This document shows positions 16,283 to 24,607 of a stretch of 51,063 bases of DNA, piece after piece. Origin of the DNA: an uncultured Verrucomicrobiota bacterium (GTDB lineage Bacteria; Verrucomicrobiota; Verrucomicrobiia; Verrucomicrobiales; DEV007); the NCBI GenBank assembly GCA_902589825.1, contig CACIUL010000020.1:1-51063 (forward strand), written 5' to 3'. The notes under the pieces were generated by a model. It had not been told where the DNA came from, did no database searches, and saw nothing but the letters and a program-made list of their open reading frames with translations. The position numbers and the translations under genes were made by a program. Numbering within the stretch: the first letter of the stretch is position 1; the number at the start of each line of letters is the position of its first letter.

Positions 16283-19010
16283 GAAGATTAAGCAGTGCGC
16301 GTGCCACCGATATCCAGGCCGCGAGTTGCTGCCTGTTGGTATCCTTGGTTACAGGGTGCTGGCCGATTGCCGCAAGCCGGTTGGCACTTTCAGGATCATT
16401 GGCAAATTCCTCCCGGTGTTTTTCCAGGAGGGAGATGAGCACGGTGATTTCCTCATCCCGGGCCGGCCGGCACAGAACATGCATGATCATCGAGCTGATA
16501 CGTGCCCTGTTGTCCGTAAGTTCCTTGTTTTCGAGGGCATTCTGCGCCAGTGCGCGTGCTGCCTCGACGTGGGTGGGGTCATTGAGAAGGACCAGGGCCC
16601 CCAGTGGCGTGTTGGAACGCGGCCGGTCGGCGGTGCATTCCTCACGGGAAGGTGCGTCAAATGCCAGCAGGGATGGGTGGAGGAACTGCCTCTGCCAGTG
16701 GGTGTAAAGGCCGCGCCGGTATTGTGAACTTCCCCGGTCTGCTGAATAGCTTCGTCTGGGGAAGTTGAGATTCTCCCAATAGCCTGATGGCTGGTAGGGC
16801 TTGACACTCGGTCCGCCAACCTGCCGGACAAGCAGGCCGCTGGCTGAAAGTGCATTGTCACGGATAAACTCGGCATCAAGGCGAAAACGGGACTGACGGG
16901 CAAGAAGCCGGTTTTTTGGGTCTATCTCCCTTAATTGCTCATTCTGCAGGGAGGATTGCACATAGGCACGGGAGGTCACCATCAGCTTTACCATGTGCTT
17001 GACGTTCCAGCCCGATTCCATGAACTCGACAGCCAGCCAGTCGAGAAGATCCGGGTGGGATGGCCATTCCCCCTGGGAGCCGATATCATCGAGCACACGT
17101 GATAAGCCAGTGCCGAAAAAGAGTTTCCACAGGCGGTTAACGAAGACACGTGCCGTCAGGGGGTTGTTGCGCGCGGTGATCCATTCCGCCAGTTCCATTC
17201 TGCCTGCCACCTCCGTGCCGCCCAGAAACCCCGGAGCCGAAGGCTTGACGATTTGTCCTGAATCATTCATCCAGTCACCACGGGGAAGGATCCTCATCGT
17301 GCGGGGTTGTACTGAAACCGTGGCGAGCATTGAGCGTGCCGTTTTGCGCAGGTTGGCGATTTCCTGCTCGATCTTTTCCTTTTGAAAGTTTCCCGGTCTG
17401 ATGCCGGCATCGATAAACTGGCCGCCACCAGTCTGGTGACAGCGGATTGCAATGAGGTTATCGCCTTTTTTCAGCAGGGCCGTGTCCAGTTTACGGGCTG
17501 TATAATCGGCGGAGGCTGTGGAGAACCCGGTAAGGTGTGCTGCTTTCTGGCCATTGATATAGACGGTGGCTTCCTCGTCATGCTGGATGTGCAGCGTGGC
17601 TTGTTCCGGTACCTTGCCGATGCTGAAGACCTTGCGCATCCAGATATCGGGGGATTTCCACTCTGTGCGGACAATACTGTGCGGGGTGCCCCTGGATCCA
17701 AATCCGCCTTGCCCTATTTCCCAGGACGCATCATCAAAGTCCTTCCGTTGCCATCCCTGGCCGGGCTCCTTGAAGGTATAGCTCCATGCCTGCCCGGTTT
17801 CGCGCGAGTCCGCAAGCAGGGCAACTGATTGAGTGCCTTTCAGGGTTTCTTCCAGTTCCAGGATGCGCTGTGCGTTTTGCATACTGGTGGCCTGTATGGT
17901 TTCACCCCAGCCCTTTTTCTGCGCGTCAGGGTAATAGCCGACCCCCTTGATGTCGGCGAAGAAGGCGGCAAAGCTGTAGAAATCGTGGATGGTGAAGGGG
18001 TCGAACTTGTGGTCATGGCACTCGGCACAACCCAGGGTCACCCCAAGCCATGCGGTCGCCGTGGTGCGCACACGGTCTGCGGCATATTTTGCCAGGTATT
18101 CCTTGTCCTGGATGCCAAACTCGGTGCTCTTCATGTTCAGGCGGTTGAACCCGGCTGCGACCTTTTGAGCTGTTGTTGCCGAGGGAATCAGGTCCCCGGC
18201 AATCTGCTCGCGGGTGAAACGGTCAAAGGGCATGTTTGTGTTGAAGGCATCAATCACGTAATCTCGATAGGGAGAAACACTCCACTCGATGTCTGCGTGA
18301 TAACCGTTGGTGTCGGCATAGCGGACCAGGTCAAGCCAGTAAACAGCCATGCGCTCACCGAAAGCCGGGGAATCAAGAAGGCGGTCCACGAGTTTTTCGA
18401 CTTTCCCGGGCGCCTGATCGTTGAGGAATTCCGAGACCTCTCCGGGCGTCGGGGGCAAACCGCGCAGGTCGAGGCTGAGGCGGCGGATCAGAGTGTTGGC
18501 CCCGGCTTCTGCTGAAAAACCGAGTCCCCTGGCTTCCAGTCTTCGCTTAATCAAATAATCAATGGCATTTTTTCCTTCCGGCAGGCCTTTCTCCTTCCGG
18601 GGTGAAATCCAGGCCCAGTGATCCTGCCATTTGGCTCCCTGGTTGATCCAGTCCCGGAGGGTTTTCTTCTGGGTTGTGGTGAGTTTTTTCCGGTGTTCAG
18701 CAGGTGGCATCACCTCTTCGGGATCATTGGAAAAGATCCGCTGAATAAGGGGGCTCTGACCGGCCTTGCCGGGCACAATCACTTCCTTGGTTGCCGCCTC
18801 GCGCAGGTCCAGCCTGAGCTTTGCCTTGCGCATGTTTTTATCCGGGCCGTGGCATGACCAGCAGTTGTTTGCAAGGATGGGCCTCACATCACGGTTGAAA
18901 AGGATGCGATCCGCCTCTGCCAGTGCCGGCAAAGGTGATCCTGCCGACATTCCGGCAGCAATCATGAACACCCACCCTGTGCGGCGGTGTTTAATCAACC
19001 GCTTTTTCAT
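16260..19010 (-). CDS. PSCyt1-PSCyt2-PSD1 di-haem protein with jelly-roll insertion (pair A)
   Basis: First gene of the four-gene minus-strand operon, about 916 residues from ATG 19010; a TTG at 19046 would only lengthen the N-terminus before the signal peptide. The Sec signal ends near SPLPALA. PSCyt1 has CWSCH (residues 50-54) and DUF1549 has CAECH starting at Cys328 in CAECHDHKFDPF. Residues about 405-540 are an insertion (DDASWEIGQGGFGS, then YINGQKAAHLTG, then KKGDNLIAIRCHQTG) that reads like the sugar-binding jelly roll of GH2-type beta-galactosidases. PSD1 follows (NPLTARVFVNRLWKLFF). The insertion differs from that of the paralogue at 11826-14873. Function is unproven; haem binding is expected. 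Confidence 0.92.
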   Translation of the reverse strand: MKKRLIKHRRTGWVFMIAAGMSAGSPLPALAEADRILFNRDVRPILANNCWSCHGPDKNMRKAKLRLDLREAATKEVIVPGKAGQSPLIQRIFSNDPEEVMPPAEHRKKLTTTQKKTLRDWINQGAKWQDHWAWISPRKEKGLPEGKNAIDYLIKRRLEARGLGFSAEAGANTLIRRLSLDLRGLPPTPGEVSEFLNDQAPGKVEKLVDRLLDSPAFGERMAVYWLDLVRYADTNGYHADIEWSVSPYRDYVIDAFNTNMPFDRFTREQIAGDLIPSATTAQKVAAGFNRLNMKSTEFGIQDKEYLAKYAADRVRTTATAWLGVTLGCAECHDHKFDPFTIHDFYSFAAFFADIKGVGYYPDAQKKGWGETIQATSMQNAQRILELEETLKGTQSVALLADSRETGQAWSYTFKEPGQGWQRKDFDDASWEIGQGGFGSRGTPHSIVRTEWKSPDIWMRKVFSIGKVPEQATLHIQHDEEATVYINGQKAAHLTGFSTASADYTARKLDTALLKKGDNLIAIRCHQTGGGQFIDAGIRPGNFQKEKIEQEIANLRKTARSMLATVSVQPRTMRILPRGDWMNDSGQIVKPSAPGFLGGTEVAGRMELAEWITARNNPLTARVFVNRLWKLFFGTGLSRVLDDIGSQGEWPSHPDLLDWLAVEFMESGWNVKHMVKLMVTSRAYVQSSLQNEQLREIDPKNRLLARQSRFRLDAEFIRDNALSASGLLVRQVGGPSVKPYQPSGYWENLNFPRRSYSADRGSSQYRRGLYTHWQRQFLHPSLLAFDAPSREECTADRPRSNTPLGALVLLNDPTHVEAARALAQNALENKELTDNRARISSMIMHVLCRPARDEEITVLISLLEKHREEFANDPESANRLAAIGQHPVTKDTNRQQLAAWISVARALLNLHETITRN

Positions 19011-19164
19011 GGAGAAGAAGATGAGCCTATCTGCTTTCCGGGTCAATCTTTGCCGGATGACTATTTAAGAACCACGGGCTCCATCTGCACCGGGGGATTG
19101 ATAAATGTTCATTTCCAGCGTGTTTTACGCCATAATCCCTTTCCCCAATTAAGGCCCTGCGGTT

Positions 19165-21156
19165 ATGATATGCGCGAACATGAATTTCAGGATTTCGGTG
19201 ATAGGGGTCGCTTGCTTGTTTTTTGCGTTGCCGGTTAACGGCAAAACTCAAGCAAAAGGGCAGACTCCTCCAAACATTGTCTTTATTTTTATTGATGACA
19301 TGGGCTATGCGGACCCGGGTTGCTTTGGCAACCCTTTCCTCAAGACGCCCAATATCGATCGCCTGGCGACTGAGGGCATCAAGCTTACCAATTTTTATGT
19401 CAATTCGCCGATTTGTTCGCCTTCACGGGTGGCTGTTACCACGGGCCAGTATCCGGCACGCTGGAAAATTCATTCTTTCCTCAATTCCCGTGCAGGAAAC
19501 AAGAGCCGAGGAATGGCCGATTATCTGGATAAGGCGGCGCCAACCACTGCAAAGAAACTGAAGGCGGCCGGGTATGCCACGGCTCATTTCGGCAAGTGGC
19601 ACATGGGGGGTGGCAGGGATGTTGATGATGCCCCTTTGCCCGTTGAATATGGCTTTGATGAGTCCCTTGTGGCCTTTGAGGGACTCGGAGACCGCCTTCT
19701 GGTAAACCCGAAGAATTCGAGCACCAGGCTCGGGCATGGCAAGATTCGTTTCTGCAACCGCTGGGAGAAGACCGAGAAGTATACGGACAGGGCCATTGAT
19801 TTCATCCGGCGAAACAAGGATAAGCCCTGGTATGTGCGCCTTTTTCCCAATGATGTCCATGACGCCCACGTGCCCCTCCCGGGTACTGAGGAGCCCTGGA
19901 AGTCCGTCACGGATAACCCCTGGGAGCACAAGTTCCTTGCCGTGCTTAAGGAGATGGATCGCCAGATCGGACGACTGGTTAACGAGATTGATGCACTTGG
20001 GCTTGGGGAAAAAACCCTGATCGTCTTCACCAGTGACAACGGGCCAACAGACTGGCCGAAATATTACCGTGACAACAGTGGTGGCCCGCCGGGCTTTACC
20101 GGGCCTTTCCTTGGCCGGAAATGGTCATTGTTTGAGGGGGGAATCCGCATGCCGTTTATTGCCCGATGGAAAGGTACGATCCCTGAGGGAATCGTTGACC
20201 AGAAGAGCGTAATGAGCGGGATTGACCTCTCCCCGACATTCTGCGGCCTTGCCGGTGTCAAGGTTCCCCAATCAGAACAGCTTGATGGAATTGACTTAAG
20301 CTCGGTGCTGCTAGGCAAGCCTGTGACAAGACCCAAGCCGCTTTTTTGGCAGTATGGTGCTCCACATGCAGTGCTCAAGCCCGGCAGGCTTGAATATCAA
20401 AGCCCGAGTTTTGCCGTAAGGGATGGCATCTGGAAATACCTCGTTGACCCCGATGGCTCGAGCGCCCGGCTTTTCAACCTTTTCAAGGACCCGGGTGAAA
20501 AGGTCAACCTTCTGCAGGATGAGCCGCAAAGGGCGGCAACGCTGCATGGCAAGCTCGGGCAGTGGGCAGTGGGCATGGGGTTTGACTTTGATGCCGAAGC
20601 GCGGCCAACCCTGCCTGAACCGGCACTGGTTATTCCCGTCAACCGCCAGTTACTGCGTTTCATCAATCACGGGGTTGAAGCCCCCGGGGAGGAAGGTATC
20701 ATGAAATTTAACGGCAAGGCATGGCTCGACCTGCCAAGGCACACCGCCCCGAAACTAGCCGGCGGTAAGTGGTTGCGCGTGCGCGCAACGATTCAGCCCG
20801 AGTCCCCAAACGGTGTGATCCTGGCGCATGGCGGCAACAGGGAGGGCTACAGTCTTTACTTGAGGCAAGGACGGATTACCGTCGCTACCTGCGTTTCATG
20901 GAAACGCACCATAATCAGTGCGCCTCTGGCCGAAGGGATGCGTCAGGTAGAGTTTTTCTGGCAGAAGAACGGGGAAATGTTGTTGAAGGTGGACGGCAAG
21001 CTTGCCAGCCGCGGCAAGTCCCCCGGTTTCCTGTCCGCTCAACCCGGGGATTCGGTTCAAGTTGGCAGTGACCTGATCCAGCCGGTGGGTGACTACAGGG
21101 TCCAGAATGCTTTTCGGGGGACAATCTCAGCCATTTCACTCGACTATTCGCGATAA
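19165..21156 (+). CDS. secreted sulfatase with C-terminal LamG-like domain
   Basis: 663 residues from ATG 19165; an ATG at 19180 is equally possible. A Sec signal (ISVIGVACLFFALPVNG) precedes PPNIVFIFIDDMGYADPGC. The formylglycine cysteine is Cys84 in ICSPSRVAVTTGQ, canonical CxPSR. Other active-site parts are AHFGKWHMGG, PNDVHDAHVP and VFTSDNGPTD. The sulfatase domain ends near residue 490. Residues about 495-663 form a concanavalin/LamG-like sandwich (WLRVRATIQPESPNGVILAH, then GYSLYLRQGRITV, then FRGTISAISLDYSR), which probably binds the glycan. The gene is divergent from the PSD1/DUF1501 operon, and the 154-base gap presumably holds both promoters. The sulfatase subfamily is not assigned. 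Confidence 0.92.
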   Translation: MICANMNFRISVIGVACLFFALPVNGKTQAKGQTPPNIVFIFIDDMGYADPGCFGNPFLKTPNIDRLATEGIKLTNFYVNSPICSPSRVAVTTGQYPARWKIHSFLNSRAGNKSRGMADYLDKAAPTTAKKLKAAGYATAHFGKWHMGGGRDVDDAPLPVEYGFDESLVAFEGLGDRLLVNPKNSSTRLGHGKIRFCNRWEKTEKYTDRAIDFIRRNKDKPWYVRLFPNDVHDAHVPLPGTEEPWKSVTDNPWEHKFLAVLKEMDRQIGRLVNEIDALGLGEKTLIVFTSDNGPTDWPKYYRDNSGGPPGFTGPFLGRKWSLFEGGIRMPFIARWKGTIPEGIVDQKSVMSGIDLSPTFCGLAGVKVPQSEQLDGIDLSSVLLGKPVTRPKPLFWQYGAPHAVLKPGRLEYQSPSFAVRDGIWKYLVDPDGSSARLFNLFKDPGEKVNLLQDEPQRAATLHGKLGQWAVGMGFDFDAEARPTLPEPALVIPVNRQLLRFINHGVEAPGEEGIMKFNGKAWLDLPRHTAPKLAGGKWLRVRATIQPESPNGVILAHGGNREGYSLYLRQGRITVATCVSWKRTIISAPLAEGMRQVEFFWQKNGEMLLKVDGKLASRGKSPGFLSAQPGDSVQVGSDLIQPVGDYRVQNAFRGTISAISLDYSR

Positions 21157-21364
21157 ACCCGTCCGCTATGGGCCAATTTAAAGGCCTTATAGTAAGTTGT
21201 TTAGCTTGGCAAAATGTCGGGAAAGGCTCATATTGCTTGAGCGGGAAACAGGATACCAACAGTAAGATTGCCCAGCTTGGTCACGTTTTATGGTTATGTA
21301 TTAGTTTCCTGCCGGTTTTCGCCCTGTTTTCCGGGCCGCCAAGTTTGACTGAAGCAACCCAATC

Positions 21365-24300
21365 ATGACCCGAATAGCCCGCCTGTTTTTCTGTATTCCG
21401 ATTTTCCTGTTACTGGTTTTTACCCCTGGCCTTCACGCACAAAAAGAAGCGGGTGAAAGGAAGCCTGCCGAACAGGCTAAACCCGGCAGCAAAGACCCGG
21501 CGCTGGAGAAGTATTTTATCGCCACAGCGGCATTTAACCGGAAGCTTTACCCGGTGGCTGTCAGTCAATTTGAAGGGTTCCTTGAAGACCACGCAACCCA
21601 TGAAAAATCCGATCTTGCACGTCGCGGCCTGGCGCTAAGCCTCTATGCGCTCAAGCAATACGACAAGGCCCTGCCCCACTTGTCTGCACTGGTCGCGGAC
21701 AAGGATCTGGACAAGGCGGTAAACCTTGAAAGGATCATTATGCTTTATGGCCAGTGCATGACGCTGACCGGCAAGCGCCAGGATGCCAAGGAGCTGTTTG
21801 TTACGCAGATCGAAAAATTGAAATCGCAAACTTACCGCATCGCTGCATTGGCAGTGATCTGTGACGTGAGCTTTAGCAGTAAGTCCTGGGAGGAGGTTGT
21901 TGAGTGGAGTGGTCAGCTTCTTGCAGGCAAGCTGGATGACGAGCAAAAAGCCCGCGGTCTCTATCAGCAGGGTTACGCCTATTACCAATTAAAGAAAACG
22001 CCCGAGTCCGTTGAGAGCCTGTCAAAGATTGCATCACTGGACGCCAACCAGCTCTGGAATATACGGGCCAATTATCTGCTGGGTGCCTGCTTTAACCTGC
22101 TCAAGGAACCTGGAAAAGCAGAACTTGCCTTTGTCGCCGCTCTGCCTGGCCTTAAGGGATCCGAGGCCCTTGAGTGCCTTTACCGACTCGGCCTGGTCCG
22201 CTTTGTCCTGAAGAAATACCCGGAGGCTGCCGCCGACCTTTCCGCTTATCTGGATAAGGCCGGGGAGGGGGTTCATGCCGCTGACGCCCGATTTTATGTG
22301 GCCCGTTCCCTTATGGAGCAGGGTGGCCTTGAGAAATCAGGGCTGGCATTTGCCGAGCTTGCAGCCGGGCAGGGGGCGATTGCCGCAAAGGCAAGCCTGT
22401 GGCATGCCCGGGTATTAACCCGTGGGGAAAAGGATTATGCGCAGGCTGCTGAGGTCCTCGGTGACGCGGTTCAACGCTTTGCGGATTCTGCATCCATTAA
22501 CGATATCCGGTTTGATTATGCCAATGTCCTGATGGCGCTTGACGAACCGGAATGGAAGAAGGCCTTGGCCCTCTTGGATGAGGTTGCAAAGAGTGATGCT
22601 TTTGTGCAGAAGGCCGAGTTATTAAGCCAGCGTGCCGTTTGTCAGCATAAGTTGAAGGATTACGAGGCCAGTCTTGCCACCAGTATTCAGTTCTTGGCCG
22701 ACTACAGTGACCACTCCCTGGCTGCCGACGGGAGATTTGTAAAAGCGGAAAACCTTCTCCTTTTAAAGAGGTTGGAGGCTGCCGAAGAAGCCTACACCGA
22801 ATTCCTGCTTGCCCATAAGGATCACCCGAACCGTGTTGCCGCACTGTTCCGCACGGCCCAGATCCACCATGGACTGGGTCGCTGGGAGGCATGCCTTGCA
22901 GTCGCTCAGCCGCTCCTTGAGGATTCTCCGGAGGGGAGATTGTTTGACCAGTTGCCTTTTATTGTTGGTGATTGCCTATTCAGGCAGGAGAAGTGGCAGC
23001 CGGCAGCAGCATCACTCCAGCGTTTTGTGGCTCCCCGGGTTCAAGGTCAGCAGGTGATAGCCGGCCAGAATGTGGATACCGCCTTGATGCAGCTGGCCGT
23101 CGCCTATGAGCGTAGCGGCAAGAAGGACCTTGCACTGGAACAACTCAAGAGGCTTCTGGATCAATATCCGGTGCCGACATCACATCTTCCCCTGGCACTT
23201 ACCGAACAGGGAAGACTGGCCTTTGAAAGAGATGACCTGAAGACAGCCCGGGGAGCGTTTGAGCGCTTTATTGCCGAGGACGGAAAGGATGAAGAGCCGT
23301 TCAAGAGCAATGCTGCCAAGCAGAGGATTCGCGTCATGTATTACCTTGGCTGGGTGGACGCCAAGGAGGGAATGAATGATTCGGCTGCCAAGAGGTTTGG
23401 CCAGGTTGCCGAGATTGACAAGGACCACCAGCTTGCCCCGGATGCAGTATTGCAGCAGGGTATCGCGTGGATAAAGGAAGAGGATTATAAGGCGGCTGCC
23501 GCGCATTTCCCGGTGATCCAGAAGCAGTATCCGGAACATGGGAAGATGGAACGCGTGGTTTATTATACCGGATTTTCCCAGGCCAGGCTCAAGGACTGGG
23601 CCAATGCCGCGGCAGAATTCAAGAAGCTGGTTGCCAGTTATCCGGAATCCGACCTTGCCGATCGTGCCCTTTACGAGTGGGCGTGGTGTGAGCGCGAACA
23701 GAAGAATATCAAGGAGGCGACCGGAATCTATCAGCAACTGCTCAAGGATTATCCGGAAAGCTCCCTGAATGCCAAGGTGCACAGCGAGTTGGCTGCGTTA
23801 AACCTGGCCAGCGGCGAGGCTGAGGATGTGATTGTCCGGTTAACCAAGGTGATGACTGAAGTAAAGGATAAGTCCTTGCTTGAGGATATTCGCTACCAAC
23901 TGGCAAGTGCTCATTTCAAGACCGGTGATTTCAAGACGGCGGTTAAGCAATTTGAGGCAATTCTGGTGGATTATCCCGATTCAAAGCTCTTGGCGCGAAT
24001 CCTGTTCCATGCCGGCGAGTGCCGGCTTGAGCTGGAGGATGCTGATGCCGCCCATGATCATTTTGCTGCCGCGGCCAAGATTCCGGGGAGTCCGGAGACG
24101 CTGGCTGAGTCCATCAGCATGCGTTTTGCCGAGGCACAGGCAAACAGCGGCAAGCATGCCGAGGCACAGGCAACCTATGCGGCCTTCCTGGCGCGCTTCA
24201 CGGAATCACGGTGGAGGCGTAACGCCTCGTTCGGCCTGGCGTTGGCCACCGAGATGGCGGGTGACCCGGCAGCTGCAATTCCTGAATACAGGAAATTGAT

Positions 24301-24595
24301 GAATTCCGGGGCCACTGACTTGTGGACAGTGCGCAGCCGCTACCAGGTAGGTCGTTGCCAGGTAAGCCTCAAGCAATATGATGCTGCGGTTGTCGAGTTT
24401 GTGGCCATTGAGATCAATCATCCGCAATACCCGCTCTGGCAGGGAAAGGCTGTCCTTGAGGTCGGGAAACTGCTTATGCAGCAGGAAAAGACGGCGCAGG
24501 CCATTGAGCAGTTCAAGGATCTTGTTAAGCGTTTCCAGGAATCTGAGGAGGCAGCCATTGCCAAGCAATACATCAAGCAACTTGAAGCGCAGTAG
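21365..24595 (+). CDS. large exported TPR-repeat protein
   Basis: A 1076-residue protein with a Sec signal (FFCIPIFLLLVFTPGLHAQ), followed entirely by helical repeats. Tetratricopeptide motifs recur from about residue 45 to the end, for example FNRKLYPVAVSQFEGFLEDH, AAEFKKLVASYPESDLADRA and KTAVKQFEAILVDYPDSKLL, with the AxxxFxxxxxxYPxS pattern of the YbgF/BamD-like class. It is therefore a periplasmic scaffold rather than an enzyme. The next gene starts 12 bases downstream and the sulfatase 3 bases after that, indicating one operon. The 208 bases upstream hold no convincing gene. The partner is unknown; the mosaic membrane protein encoded next is the obvious candidate. Confidence 0.9.
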   Translation: MTRIARLFFCIPIFLLLVFTPGLHAQKEAGERKPAEQAKPGSKDPALEKYFIATAAFNRKLYPVAVSQFEGFLEDHATHEKSDLARRGLALSLYALKQYDKALPHLSALVADKDLDKAVNLERIIMLYGQCMTLTGKRQDAKELFVTQIEKLKSQTYRIAALAVICDVSFSSKSWEEVVEWSGQLLAGKLDDEQKARGLYQQGYAYYQLKKTPESVESLSKIASLDANQLWNIRANYLLGACFNLLKEPGKAELAFVAALPGLKGSEALECLYRLGLVRFVLKKYPEAAADLSAYLDKAGEGVHAADARFYVARSLMEQGGLEKSGLAFAELAAGQGAIAAKASLWHARVLTRGEKDYAQAAEVLGDAVQRFADSASINDIRFDYANVLMALDEPEWKKALALLDEVAKSDAFVQKAELLSQRAVCQHKLKDYEASLATSIQFLADYSDHSLAADGRFVKAENLLLLKRLEAAEEAYTEFLLAHKDHPNRVAALFRTAQIHHGLGRWEACLAVAQPLLEDSPEGRLFDQLPFIVGDCLFRQEKWQPAAASLQRFVAPRVQGQQVIAGQNVDTALMQLAVAYERSGKKDLALEQLKRLLDQYPVPTSHLPLALTEQGRLAFERDDLKTARGAFERFIAEDGKDEEPFKSNAAKQRIRVMYYLGWVDAKEGMNDSAAKRFGQVAEIDKDHQLAPDAVLQQGIAWIKEEDYKAAAAHFPVIQKQYPEHGKMERVVYYTGFSQARLKDWANAAAEFKKLVASYPESDLADRALYEWAWCEREQKNIKEATGIYQQLLKDYPESSLNAKVHSELAALNLASGEAEDVIVRLTKVMTEVKDKSLLEDIRYQLASAHFKTGDFKTAVKQFEAILVDYPDSKLLARILFHAGECRLELEDADAAHDHFAAAAKIPGSPETLAESISMRFAEAQANSGKHAEAQATYAAFLARFTESRWRRNASFGLALATEMAGDPAAAIPEYRKLMNSGATDLWTVRSRYQVGRCQVSLKQYDAAVVEFVAIEINHPQYPLWQGKAVLEVGKLLMQQEKTAQAIEQFKDLVKRFQESEEAAIAKQYIKQLEAQ

Positions 24596-24607
24596 AGGAT
24601 CCTGAGG

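Noticed and set aside
21168..21368. 66-residue open frame before the TPR gene, its stop overlapping the next ATG as ATGA
   Set aside because: It contains one hydrophobic stretch but no recognisable family, no ribosome-binding site and an unremarkable composition; it more likely is the leader of the TPR operon. Not entered as a gene.
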